Source: Saprospiraceae bacterium (GTDB taxonomy: Bacteria > Bacteroidota > Bacteroidia > Chitinophagales > Saprospiraceae). From it: a stretch of DNA of 64,000 bases. The notes below the pieces were generated by a model that worked only from the letters and a program-made list of their open reading frames with translations, searched no databases and was not told where the DNA came from. The stretch is taken from assembly GCA_021739645.1 (NCBI GenBank), contig JAIPBL010000008.1, positions 43,544 through 107,543 of the forward strand, in the 5' to 3' direction. The number at the start of each line of letters is the position of its first letter. Within the stretch, counting starts at the first letter, position 1. A program made the translations under genes and the position numbers. Below are positions 8,616-17,506 of the stretch, piece after piece.

Positions 8616-9149
8616 CTATGCCTCAGGTTTTAAGTGTCCAAAATTCATTTCAAAGCCAATTTTTTTGCTTGGCTCGTCATCGTCATAATCTTCCCAAGAT
8701 GTGATTTCGTGAACAAACTCTTCAAAATGCCTAACGATGTACGGCTCTTTCAATTCTTCTGGTCGGTAAATGGCAATGGTTTTTGGAGGCCGTGGTTGTC
8801 CGTAGTTTTCGATAAAAGGGTATTGGATGAGCACAATGATTTTTCCGTTGAAAAGCTGTTGGTAAATCAATGAACCGCTCTGCTTTACCAAGGGGACTTC
8901 AATTCCATGTTCAATTTTTTGATACATGCCACTTTTTACGGTCCCTAACGATAGGACGATGGCTTCAAGGTTTTCCATCGGTACCCGTTCTTCCACTTTT
9001 ACAGCCAATTCTACTTCTTCTGCTATCTTCTGCAAAAGATTGACTATCATAGTTTTAAGTTCCGTCTGCCAGATTTTTCGATAGCTTTCTGTATTCGACA
9101 GCACATCTTTGTACAGCTCAACTTTCCTTTTTAAGTTTACTAGTTCCAT
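8616..9149 (-). CDS. Uncharacterised protein, 177 residues
   Basis: I do not recognise this family. The protein is soluble, with no signal peptide. It has a helical N-terminus rich in E/K (MELVNLKRKVELYKDVLSN; possible coiled coil at 1-50), a middle alpha/beta segment and an acidic stretch WEDYDDDEP near residue 155. GKIIVLIQYPFIENYGQPRPPKTIAIYRPEEL (about 102-133) looks like a beta-sheet followed by a helix. It ends 6 bases from the convergent transporter gene. Codon use resembles the neighbours, so it is probably a lineage-conserved native gene. Confidence 0.65.
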   Translation of the reverse strand: MELVNLKRKVELYKDVLSNTESYRKIWQTELKTMIVNLLQKIAEEVELAVKVEERVPMENLEAIVLSLGTVKSGMYQKIEHGIEVPLVKQSGSLIYQQLFNGKIIVLIQYPFIENYGQPRPPKTIAIYRPEELKEPYIVRHFEEFVHEITSWEDYDDDEPSKKIGFEMNFGHLKPEA

Positions 9150-9232
9150 GTTTCTGTTTAAATTTTTGTGAGAGCTAATGTAGTCAGTTTATGTCAAAAA
9201 TGGTGTACGGGGGTCTGTTGGTGGTAAAAAAC

Positions 9233-9264
9233 AAAAGCCTCCGGTGTCATACCGGAGGCTTTTT
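9233..9264. terminator. Strong bidirectional Rho-independent terminator
   Basis: AAAAGCCTCCGGT pairs perfectly with ACCGGAGGCTTTT around a four-base loop, with A- and T-runs on the two sides. On the minus strand it closes the small membrane-protein gene at 9287-9427. Confidence 0.9.
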
Positions 9265-9286
9265 AGTGAAGCGTAAAAAAATTTTC

Positions 9287-9427
9287 TTAAATCATGTTGC
9301 TGAGCATAATGTAAATGCCGGCTAAACCAACGGCAATCATCATTGCTGGAAAGAAATTTCCTTCCAGTTTGCTCTTCATTGAATAGTGTTCCTGCTGAAA
9401 AGTGTGAGGAGTAGTTTCACTTGTCAT
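9287..9427 (-). CDS. Small single-helix membrane protein, 46 residues
   Basis: ATG at 9425-9427, stop TAA at 9287-9289. A hydrophilic N-terminus (MTSETTPHTFQQEHYSMKSK) is followed by one hydrophobic helix, NFFPAMMIAVGLAGIYIMLS (about 24-43), so an N-in or N-out single-pass protein is expected. Support for a real gene: a clean transmembrane pattern, a strong terminator 23 bases after the stop, and position in a spacer with no other coding sequence. A 23-codon frame at 9417-9488 (MSVIDGKISNPFFSELKPMS...) overlaps its start and could be a leader peptide that couples translation. Function unknown; small bioenergetic or secretion-complex subunits have this form, but nothing ties it to one. Confidence 0.55.
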   Translation of the reverse strand: MTSETTPHTFQQEHYSMKSKLEGNFFPAMMIAVGLAGIYIMLSNMI

Positions 9428-9650
9428 CGCTCATGGGTTTTAATTCTGAAAAAAAGGGATTACTAATTTTGCCATCAATAACGCTCATCGTAAAGCGCAA
9501 TAGGCTTCCGCTATGTCGGACAGACAAATTAATATTGCAACAGGGATGAGCAAAATGACATCTTGTCATTAAAGCACAAGCCTTCATGTTGCGGTAGTTC
9601 CAAACTTGTTTTGTTGACCAATGGGTGGATTATAACCTGCCTGCCGTTTT

Positions 9651-9964
9651 AGAAAACCCTGATGCTTTTCGTAAAATAATTGTGCTCAGGGTACGAAAGC
9701 CAAATGCTAAGGTTCGGTTAAGCTCTGTTGCCAGAGGCAAGCTGCCACACGGAGGTGTGGGTAATGGTGTCTAATAGTTCAGTAAAATTTTGTCTTACAA
9801 GTGTTTCACGTGTACGTCAAAGTCGATTTCAACAATCTCTGTAATAGTGTCTTAGGTGCGCCAATCACCACTTTCTAAAAGCAAGGTGGTGATAATAGTG
9901 TGCTGAACGAGAAATAGAGTCCTTCACTCAGCGAGCCATTTATCTTACGGAAGTTGAAAACTGT
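9651..9964 (-). ncRNA. Candidate structured non-coding RNA, about 310 nt
   Basis: On the minus strand a TACCTTTG -7 box (9970-9977) is followed by a stretch with no reading frame but several local hairpins. These are ATCACCAC/GTGGTGAT (about 9862-9891), GCTGA/TCAGC (about 9903-9933), CCACAC/GTGTGG with a GGAG loop (about 9750-9765), and TTGCC/GGCAA. It ends in CCCTGA...TCAGGG (9657-9691) followed by TTTTCT, a terminator-like hairpin. I could not match it to RNase P, tmRNA, SRP or a riboswitch; a 6S-like RNA is conceivable. Ends and strand are inferred. Confidence 0.4.
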
Positions 9965-9969
9965 TGTTG

Positions 9970-9977
9970 CAAAGGTA
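9970..9977 (-). promoter_or_regulatory. Promoter -7 box for the candidate RNA
   Basis: TACCTTTG on the minus strand, followed by C, is an exact TAnnTTTG match. No clear -33 TTG at the usual spacing. Confidence 0.4.
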
Positions 9978-10214
9978 ATAGATGTATTTTAATAAAAAGC
10001 ATATTTTGTTATTTTTTCAAACCTTAATTTTAAAGTCTATTTTTTCACGCCTGAAAATCAACGGATTATGTTGCTTGTATGGAATTTTAGAGGAATTTTA
10101 CCAAGAAAGTCAAAATGAAATTTTGTACCGATGCAAGGTTCGTACAGAATTAAAAATAAATAAATTATCCGAAAATTAACCATAAAAAAAACGCTTAATC
10201 AAGGATATTGGCGC

Positions 10215-10222
10215 TATCTTTG
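10215..10222 (+). promoter_or_regulatory. Possible promoter -7 box for the giant T9SS gene
   Basis: TATCTTTG, followed by GGC, lies 145 bases before the ATG at 10368, which would leave a leader of about 140 nt. Confidence 0.4.
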
Positions 10223-10367
10223 GCCTTTGAAAAGACTTTCCAACCAGTACGTTGTTTTCCCAATTACCGCAGTTAAGATTGACATCCTTTTTCTTGAATG
10301 TTTATTTCAGGTAGAAACCAAACTTTAGCCAATTTGTAAGGGGTGCTGGTTGACAAATTATAATCCA

Positions 10368-13300
10368 ATGAAAGTAACGAATCTTACACAACGCCTCTTT
10401 TACTATTGGGGTAAACAACTTCTTTTTGGGGCATTGATGCTCTCAATTGCGTTTCCTGCCATTTCTCAAATCCCATGCGACCCCGCTGCGGAATTTTCCT
10501 ACAACAGCCCGTCCTACTGTCAAAACGCTCCAGACCCTGTGCCTAACCATGTTACTGGTGTCAATGGCACCTACACTTTTAGTGCTGTTTCAGGTGGTCC
10601 CAATTTGAGTCTCAGTGCTACGACTGGAACGATTGACTTGAGCGCCAGTGACCCCGGTATTTACGATGTCACCAACAGCGTAAATACAATGAGCAACGGG
10701 CCAATGGTAATTGTTGGTGTTGTAGATGGGCCACTGACGGGAGGAACGCCCAAAGCGATGGAATTGTACGTGTTGGAAAATATTCCTTCATTGAGCGCCT
10801 TTAGCTTGTCCTTGTTTGCCAATGGTAACACCAATCCTAACACAACCTACAATTTTCCAAATATTCCCGCAGCTGCTGGGACTCGTATTTGGATAGCCAC
10901 CGAAGCCCCCAATTTCACAACCTATTTTGGGTTTGCGCCAACCTTCACCAGTTCCGTAACCAACCACAATGGCGACGATGCCTATCGTTTGTTTCAGGGC
11001 GCAACCGTAATCGACCAATTTGGTGAAGTGGGCATAGATGGCACAGGTACTTTCTGGGATTACCTAGATGGTTGGGCCTATCGTGTTAACAATACTGGGC
11101 CTGATGGTGCTACCTTCCCACAGGCTAATTGGATATTTAGTGGAATCAACGCACTGGACAACACGATGACGAATGCGGATGCGATGAACCCGTGGCCAAT
11201 AGGAACTCATCAAAACATGTTGGCGGCAACCGTGAGTTGTACAAGACAAGTTGAGATAGTCGCACCCCCATTGGCGGATGCGGGGCCAAACCAAATGGTT
11301 TGTGAAAATGAAATAGTGACATTAGCGGCGGTAGGCAATGGAAGCTGGTCCGGTGGAGTTGGTTTTTTTAGCAATGCCAACAGCCCTGTTTCAACCTATA
11401 CCCCAGCTGCAATCGAGATTGGAACTTCCGTAATATTGACCTGGACGGTGCCTGGAATGGGTGGTGTTTGTGCTAATGCATTTGACGAGATGGCCATCAC
11501 AATCCTGGATGAAGCAGATGCTGAGTTTACTTATCCGCTTTCGCTTGTTTGCCCGAATGGGTTGACCAACCCATTGCCGACTCATATCACAGGTACAGAT
11601 GGTCGCTATACCTACAGTGTTGTCAATGGCGGGCCATTGCTTGACCTGAACCCTGCCACGGGTGAAATAAATATTGGTGCTTCTAACACAGGAACCTATC
11701 AGGTAACGAATGGGGTCAGTGGTTGCGGCAGTTTGGTAATCAGTGGCGTTGTCGATGGCCCACTTACCGGCGGGATTCCCAAAGCTGTTGAATTTTATGC
11801 ATTGACCGATATTCCTGACTTGAGTGCCTATGGCTTTGGCTCTGCCAACAATGGCGGCGGCTCAGACGGACAAGAATTCACTTTCCCTGCTGATGCCGTT
11901 CCTGCCGGCACGCATATTTGGGTAGCCACAGAAGCCACAGCATTTACCGCATTTTTTGGGTTCTCCCCAACTTATACTAATGGCCTAGCTCCAAGCATAA
12001 ATGGTGATGATGCAATTGAACTGTTCTGCAACGGAATGGTGATTGACGTTTTTGGCGACATAAACATGAGTGGCTCCGGCCAACCTTGGGACTATTTGGA
12101 TGGATGGGCGTATCGGGTTAGCAACACCGGGCCAGATGCATCTTTTTTCCAATTAAACAATTGGGTTTTCAGTGGAATAAATGCGCTCGACAATGAAACA
12201 ACCAACGGGACTGCAGCAAATCCATTCCCAATAAATACTTACGCTGGGAATCAAGGTGGCGTTTGCCCAAATGATTTCCACATGGTTTTGATTACCATAA
12301 ATGACACCGAACCGCCTACGCTCGTGTGTCCTTCTGCTATTACTGTGACACTGCAGGGCGGGCTTTGCGAAGCTGCAGTTCAATTGAGTGGGGTTTCAGC
12401 AACAGACAATTGCGACCTTGATGTAGAAATCACCCAAATCGGCGGAATTCCTTTCGGCCAATATTTTCCGATAGGGAACAACCCGGTCACCATGCAAGCG
12501 AAGGATGACCTTGGCAATACTAGTACCTGTACTTTTGACGTGGTAATACTCGAATACCCTTTCCCATATCAGTGGTTGGTTTGTAATGACCTGGTTCAAT
12601 TTACGCTCTTGCAAGACGGTACTGCGTTTGTGGGCGCTGACGATATCTTGGAGGGAGGCCCTTACGGTTGCTATGACGATTTTGAAGTAACGATTGCCAA
12701 TGACACGGGTTTTGTTTTTGTAAATTGGTTATCCTGCGATGAAATCGGTCAAGACCTGGTAGTTCAAGTGACTGACCCCGACAATGGAAACTCCTGTTGG
12801 GGGCATATCATTCTCGAAGACAAAAACCCTCCAGTAATTAGCTGTAAAGATTGGACGATACCTTGCACACAGTCACTTAATTCAGTGGCTAAACCTTCCT
12901 TAACTGATAATTGCGACGCACATCCCACACTTATTTTGGGTGGTACTTCGCCCATAGAACTTGATGCTTGCGACGACAACGCAGTTCGATTTCTGCGTAC
13001 TTGGTATGCCAAAGATAAATATGGCAACACCTCGGAACCGTGCTTTGAAACCATTACGATTGAAAGGCCAACAGTGGTAGATTTTCCTTCTGACAAAATT
13101 TTTCAATGTGGGCAATATTCAAATAGCCAGCTATTCCCTCCATCGTCTGGCAGACCTGCGAATATCGTGGGAGAGTACTGCAAGTACAATTTCACCTACT
13201 CAGATGAAAAAATTTATACATGCAGCGGAGTGACGAGCGTATTTGAAATCGTTCGGACTTGGACAGTAATCGACTGGTGTACAGGAGATATCATAATAAC

Positions 13301-16300
13301 TGGCGTAGGAGGTGAGGACAATATTCAGTTACTAAAAGTGATGGATAACGTGCCACCAGTAATCAGTGCAACCAACTTGACAGTTAGCGCCAATATCCCC
13401 GGCGTTCATCCTCAGCCGTGCCGCTCAACAGGCACTTTCCCGTCACCAGGTGTTTTGGATATTTGCTCAGGAGTAGATCACATCGTGATTAATACGCAGG
13501 TTGGTCAAATTGTAAATGGTCAAATCCCTGCACCCGGCTTGCCAATTGGCAACCATATTGTCACGATTCAAGCTTTTGATAAATGTGGCAACGTCTCCAC
13601 AAAAGACATCGTACTCACGGTGATTGATGGTATTGCGCCGACTCCAATCTGCATCAGCTTTACGGAAGTTGACCTCGAAACAAGCGGGTATGCCGAAATC
13701 TTGGCGGATGCCTTTGACCAAGCCTCCCATGACAATTGCTGCCTTGACCATTTTGAGGTTCGGCGCATGGATGATGATGCTTGCGACGATGGAATCAATG
13801 ATTTTGAATTTGGGCCATCTGTTCATTTTTGTTGTGAAGATGCGGGTAAAACGAAGACTGTGGTATTCCGTGCATTCGACTGCTGGGGCAATTACAACGA
13901 TTGCATGGTTCAGGTGAAAGTCAATGACAAACTCGTTCCAGTTTTGGTTTCTTGTCCTCAAAATCAGCGTATTTCCTGTGATTGGTATGCCGACAATCTT
14001 GAAACGCAAATATCAAGTTTGTCCTCTCCCGCTGAGAAAAGCCTATTGCTTGACCCAGTTTTTGGCACACCAACATTTTACGATAATTGCGAATTAACCA
14101 TAAATCGCAACTATGTCAGCAATATCGATCAATGCTTGGAAGGCTCCATGATTCGCAGCTTTACAGCCACTGACCCTGCGGGCAACACAGGTGTACAAGC
14201 TTGTACGCAAACCATTTTCATTGACCATGTGTCTGATTGGGCAGTTGAATTTCCTGCCGACATCTCCATTTCTTGCGGTACTAACCCGCCAGATTTTGGG
14301 GAGCCACAAATATTTTATGAAACCTGCGAATTGGTAGCTATTTCCCACGATGATGAACTGTTCAATGTGGTGGACAGTGCCTGCTACAAAATCGTTCGGA
14401 CATGGACTGTCATCAACTGGTGCGTAGTGGGGACGAACCCTGGCATAGTTGACCAAGAGGTCATTGAACAACCCGAAAACCAACTCGGCCTACCTTTCCC
14501 ACAGTGCGACGTTGATAGCGACGGCGACTGCGATGGCCGCACATTTCGCGATTCTTGGAGGAGCGGTCAGCCCGCCAACCTTAACCGCCCAACAGTCTTG
14601 GATGCTAACCGCAGCACTGGCCCGGATACGGATTTAGATTCTGACCCATGGGACGGTTATATTACCTACCAACAGGTCATCAAAGTGACTGACAGCGTTG
14701 ACCCGGTGTTCACCAATGGTTGCGACATTCCGATGGTTTGTATCAATGACAACACTTGCGATGTCGATTTGCTATTGCCCATTCCTGATGTTATGGATTG
14801 CAGCAGCAACTTGACCATCACTACTAAAATCAAAATTGGCGGTGTATGGTTTTCTGGCCTTGCTCCATTGACGTTGGCAGATGTACCACCAGGTACTTAC
14901 GAAGTGTCGTACAATGCAATGGACAATTGCAACAACCAATCAGTCTGCAGCACAACCGTAAAGGTGAAGGATTGTAAAAAGCCAACACCTTATTGCAAAA
15001 ACGGGATCATTGTAGCATTAATGAACTCGATACCGCCCATGATTGAGGTTTGGGCGAGTGACTTGGACGATAACAGCTTCGACAATTGCTCAACGGACCT
15101 GAATTTCTCCTTTTCGCCAGATACTACCGATACTAGCATCATTTTTTTCTGCAACAACCAGAATACGACAACCTTCGTGGATGTTTGGGTAACGGATGAG
15201 TGTGGAAACCAAGATTTCTGCTCAACTTTCATAACTGTCCAAGACAACGCAGATGTCTGCGGCGACCCGCTTATTAATCTAGGTGGCTTGGTGACGAATG
15301 AAGAAAACGAAAGCTTAGAAGACGTTGAAATGCACCTCGGAGGCACAACTTCCGGCATGGCGATGACCAATTCAAGTGGCATGTTTAATTTTGATATTCA
15401 AGCGCCTGGCGGTGACTACACTTTAGTTCCACAAAAAGATGACAACCCGCTAAATGGCGTTACAACATTTGACTTGGTGCTCATTTCAAAGCACGTATTG
15501 GGTGTGACACTACTGGATTCACCTTTCAAAATCATAGCGGCAGATGCCAATAAATCAGGCAATGTGTCCACTTTTGACATGGTTGAAATTAGAAAACTCA
15601 TTCTATTCATCAATGATTCCTTCCCGAACAACACCTCATGGAGATTCGTGGATAAAAACTTCAGCTTCCCAAATCCATCCAACCCGTGGCAAACACCGTT
15701 TCCTGAGTTTTACAACGTCAATGACTTGAACGACGACCAATTGAACGTAGATTTTATTGGTATCAAAATTGGCGATGTAAACGGTAGTGCCCAAACCAAC
15801 AACCTAACCGGACAAACTGGCGAGCGCACCAACGGTACTGACCTTATCTTCCAAACCAAGGATGTATTGGTGGAAAAGGGACAAGAAGTCACTGTGCCGT
15901 TTACAGTTGAAAATATTGAAGCATTGGGTTTCCAGTTCACGCTAAATTTTGACCAAGAAAACTTGGCGTTTGAAAACTTAAAAGGCGGAGCTATTGCCAG
16001 CGAAAACTTCGGACTTTCCCTTCTTGGCGAAGGAGCAATAACAGTAAGCTGGAACCAGCCTGATGGCTCAAGCTTTCGATTTGAAGGTGAGGTTTTTGAA
16101 CTAACTTTTAAAGTCAAGCAAAGCGGGAGCTTAAGTAGTATGCTCTCAATTGATTCCCGCTTTACCGCTGCTGAGGCATACACTAGCATAAAGGAAAGGT
16201 CTGGAGTTTCAATCCGATTTGAAAGTCAAATAGCTAAGGCAGGGTTTGAACTTTACCAAAATTCACCAAATCCATTTGCCAACCAAACTGAAATTGCTTT

Positions 16301-16505
16301 CAATTTAGCTAGTGATTCCTACTGTACCATCACCCTAATGGATATTTCCGGCAAGATTTTGAAAACAATTGAGGGCAATTTTACAGAAGGCCATAACAAA
16401 GTCTCTTTGAAGCGGCGTGATTTGGATGCTTCGGGAGTAATTTACTATAGGTTGGAAACCACAGAATATACAGCTACAAAAATGATGATACTGATGGATA
16501 AATAA
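10368..16505 (+). CDS. Giant multidomain surface protein: twin lamin-tail-like domains, HYR repeats, dockerin, cohesin, T9SS sorting domain
   Basis: 2045 residues from ATG 10368; the in-frame TTG at 10350 is less likely. Signal peptide at about 1-35. Two homologous domains at about 110-283 and 461-625 share VVDGPLTGG.PKA.E, NGDDA, FG and WDYLDGWAYRV.NTGPD, a lamin-tail/LTD-like fold. From about 640, HYR-type repeats (DTEPPTLVCPSAITV and similar PPVI/CDNCGN motifs) run to about 1620, with an acidic Asp-rich insert near 1380. Then a carboxypeptidase-regulatory-like domain (1636-1690), a dockerin-like segment (about 1694-1808; FDLVLISKHVLG and FDMVEIRKLIL repeats with ADANKSGNVS calcium loops), a cohesin-like domain (1825-1955) and a T9SS sorting domain (QNSPNPF...KMMILMDK). 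It is probably a large adhesin or surface scaffold; ligand unknown. A strong terminator follows. Confidence 0.88.
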   Translation: MKVTNLTQRLFYYWGKQLLFGALMLSIAFPAISQIPCDPAAEFSYNSPSYCQNAPDPVPNHVTGVNGTYTFSAVSGGPNLSLSATTGTIDLSASDPGIYDVTNSVNTMSNGPMVIVGVVDGPLTGGTPKAMELYVLENIPSLSAFSLSLFANGNTNPNTTYNFPNIPAAAGTRIWIATEAPNFTTYFGFAPTFTSSVTNHNGDDAYRLFQGATVIDQFGEVGIDGTGTFWDYLDGWAYRVNNTGPDGATFPQANWIFSGINALDNTMTNADAMNPWPIGTHQNMLAATVSCTRQVEIVAPPLADAGPNQMVCENEIVTLAAVGNGSWSGGVGFFSNANSPVSTYTPAAIEIGTSVILTWTVPGMGGVCANAFDEMAITILDEADAEFTYPLSLVCPNGLTNPLPTHITGTDGRYTYSVVNGGPLLDLNPATGEINIGASNTGTYQVTNGVSGCGSLVISGVVDGPLTGGIPKAVEFYALTDIPDLSAYGFGSANNGGGSDGQEFTFPADAVPAGTHIWVATEATAFTAFFGFSPTYTNGLAPSINGDDAIELFCNGMVIDVFGDINMSGSGQPWDYLDGWAYRVSNTGPDASFFQLNNWVFSGINALDNETTNGTAANPFPINTYAGNQGGVCPNDFHMVLITINDTEPPTLVCPSAITVTLQGGLCEAAVQLSGVSATDNCDLDVEITQIGGIPFGQYFPIGNNPVTMQAKDDLGNTSTCTFDVVILEYPFPYQWLVCNDLVQFTLLQDGTAFVGADDILEGGPYGCYDDFEVTIANDTGFVFVNWLSCDEIGQDLVVQVTDPDNGNSCWGHIILEDKNPPVISCKDWTIPCTQSLNSVAKPSLTDNCDAHPTLILGGTSPIELDACDDNAVRFLRTWYAKDKYGNTSEPCFETITIERPTVVDFPSDKIFQCGQYSNSQLFPPSSGRPANIVGEYCKYNFTYSDEKIYTCSGVTSVFEIVRTWTVIDWCTGDIIITGVGGEDNIQLLKVMDNVPPVISATNLTVSANIPGVHPQPCRSTGTFPSPGVLDICSGVDHIVINTQVGQIVNGQIPAPGLPIGNHIVTIQAFDKCGNVSTKDIVLTVIDGIAPTPICISFTEVDLETSGYAEILADAFDQASHDNCCLDHFEVRRMDDDACDDGINDFEFGPSVHFCCEDAGKTKTVVFRAFDCWGNYNDCMVQVKVNDKLVPVLVSCPQNQRISCDWYADNLETQISSLSSPAEKSLLLDPVFGTPTFYDNCELTINRNYVSNIDQCLEGSMIRSFTATDPAGNTGVQACTQTIFIDHVSDWAVEFPADISISCGTNPPDFGEPQIFYETCELVAISHDDELFNVVDSACYKIVRTWTVINWCVVGTNPGIVDQEVIEQPENQLGLPFPQCDVDSDGDCDGRTFRDSWRSGQPANLNRPTVLDANRSTGPDTDLDSDPWDGYITYQQVIKVTDSVDPVFTNGCDIPMVCINDNTCDVDLLLPIPDVMDCSSNLTITTKIKIGGVWFSGLAPLTLADVPPGTYEVSYNAMDNCNNQSVCSTTVKVKDCKKPTPYCKNGIIVALMNSIPPMIEVWASDLDDNSFDNCSTDLNFSFSPDTTDTSIIFFCNNQNTTTFVDVWVTDECGNQDFCSTFITVQDNADVCGDPLINLGGLVTNEENESLEDVEMHLGGTTSGMAMTNSSGMFNFDIQAPGGDYTLVPQKDDNPLNGVTTFDLVLISKHVLGVTLLDSPFKIIAADANKSGNVSTFDMVEIRKLILFINDSFPNNTSWRFVDKNFSFPNPSNPWQTPFPEFYNVNDLNDDQLNVDFIGIKIGDVNGSAQTNNLTGQTGERTNGTDLIFQTKDVLVEKGQEVTVPFTVENIEALGFQFTLNFDQENLAFENLKGGAIASENFGLSLLGEGAITVSWNQPDGSSFRFEGEVFELTFKVKQSGSLSSMLSIDSRFTAAEAYTSIKERSGVSIRFESQIAKAGFELYQNSPNPFANQTEIAFNLASDSYCTITLMDISGKILKTIEGNFTEGHNKVSLKRRDLDASGVIYYRLETTEYTATKMMILMDK

Positions 16506-16543
16506 GAACTCCATCTAAAATTCCACGAGTAAACGCAAAGCAA

Positions 16544-16580
16544 GGGCGGGTGTCAATTGACATTCCGCCCAATTTTTTTT
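16544..16580 (+). terminator. Rho-independent terminator of the giant T9SS gene
   Basis: GGGCGG pairs with CCGCCC, with an inner palindrome TGTCAATTGACA, followed by AATTTTTTTT. It is 38 bases past the stop codon. Confidence 0.92.
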
Positions 16581-16688
16581 TGTGAAGTGAAGAAAAACTT
16601 GCAATACTGCTGTATCCTTTGAATAACTAGGCATTATGGACAAGAAACAGTATGGGGAGCACAGCTTCCCTAAGCTGGAAAACGGTAG

Positions 16689-16804
16689 AAGAGGTTGCCC
16701 TTTGCTTTTATTTGTAAAAATTTTTTGTTGAAGAAATATTCGCACTCCTGGTTGAGCCAATTTTAGTTTTGAAAAAAAAGCAAAAAAAGCAGAGGCAACC
16801 TCTT
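16689..16804. repeat. Long-range inverted repeat (about 20-bp stem) upstream of the ECF sigma gene
   Basis: AAGAGGTTGCC (16689-16699) pairs perfectly with GGCAACCTCTT (16794-16804). After a single-base bulge the stem continues: TTTGCTTTT (16701-16709) against AAAAGCAGA (16785-16793), with one G-U pair. The loop is about 75 bases. It lies 80 bases before the sigma-factor start and has no T-run, so it is not a plain terminator. Confidence 0.65.
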
Positions 16805-16883
16805 TTATCATTAGCATCAAGCTGTGCAATAAATGCTTCAGGATTTCCAAATAAATCGTACCCTTGTAAAAAATGAAGGGCTG

Positions 16884-17465
16884 ATGAATTCCTTCCGAAG
16901 GACTGTTTCCAACGATGATATCCAGGAAGAGTGGCATTCCATTCAAGCTGCGCAGGCAAACCCTGCGGCCTTCAGGATATTGTACGACCGCTACTTTGAG
17001 GCAATCTTCCAATTTATTTACAATCGCACACAAAACGAAGAACTGAGCGCCGATATCTGCTCTCAAGTATTTCTGAAAGCCATGCAGCGCATAAAGGACT
17101 ACACCTTTCGTGGCGTTCCGTTTTCAGCTTGGCTGTACCGCATTGCCAGCAACGAAGTGGCTCAGTGGTATCGGCAAACCAAGAAAGTAAGGGTAGTAAG
17201 CATAGAAGACTCCAACCTGTTCAGCATGTTCGAGGAAGTTTTGGAGGATGACTTGGAAAAATTCCGGCCATTGCTTATTCCGGCACTCGAAGAACTAAAG
17301 GAAGCTGATTTGGAAATCGTGGAAATGCGTTTTTTCGAGCAGCGGCCTTTTAAAGAAATTGCAGAAGTCTTGAACATCACGGAAAGCAATGCTAAGGTGC
17401 GTACTTACCGAGTGTTGGAAAGACTCAAAAAAATCATTTTGAACCAAATAAACGATAGCCACTGA
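16884..17465 (+). CDS. ECF-type RNA polymerase sigma-70 factor
   Basis: 193 residues from ATG 16884. An in-frame ATG at 16833 would give 210; I prefer 16884 because AAGGG lies just upstream and a TACCCTTG box at 16857-16864 would put the transcript start after the first ATG. Region 2 is clear (AFRILYDRYFEAIFQFIYNRT...FSAWLYRIASNEVAQWYR) and so is region 4 (LEIVEMRFFEQRPFKEIAEVLNITESNAKVRTYRVLERLKK, with the helix-turn-helix). There is no C-terminal extension. It is followed after 41 bases by a large membrane protein that is likely its co-transcribed regulator, as anti-sigma genes usually follow ECF genes. Confidence 0.92.
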   Translation: MNSFRRTVSNDDIQEEWHSIQAAQANPAAFRILYDRYFEAIFQFIYNRTQNEELSADICSQVFLKAMQRIKDYTFRGVPFSAWLYRIASNEVAQWYRQTKKVRVVSIEDSNLFSMFEEVLEDDLEKFRPLLIPALEELKEADLEIVEMRFFEQRPFKEIAEVLNITESNAKVRTYRVLERLKKIILNQINDSH

Positions 17466-17506
17466 AAGCGATTTTGAATACGGCGTGCTGCCATAAATTG
17501 TAAAGC

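Larger units (their letters stand above)
9428..10367. other. 940-bp non-coding spacer upstream of the giant T9SS gene
   Basis: No convincing protein gene beyond the 23-codon frame noted at 9417-9488. It holds the candidate structured RNA (9651-9964, minus strand), its -7 box and a plus-strand -7 box for the giant gene. The stretch 9980-10200 is very AT-rich; its 65-codon open frame (9982-10179) is not supported by composition or similarity. Confidence 0.5.

Noticed and set aside
9651..9964. RNase P, tmRNA or SRP RNA
   Set aside because: The expected landmarks are missing: no GAGGAAAGTC for RNase P, no tag ending in ALAA for tmRNA, no GGAAG-type SRP Alu/S tetraloop region.
9982..10179. 65-codon open frame in the AT-rich spacer
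   Set aside because: Composition is low-complexity AT-rich, there is no terminator or conserved motif, and it probably lies on the untranslated side of the giant gene's promoter.
16515..17066. 183-codon minus-strand frame overlapping the ECF sigma start
   Set aside because: It crosses the terminator and the long stem and is antisense to region 2 of the sigma factor; no domain seen.
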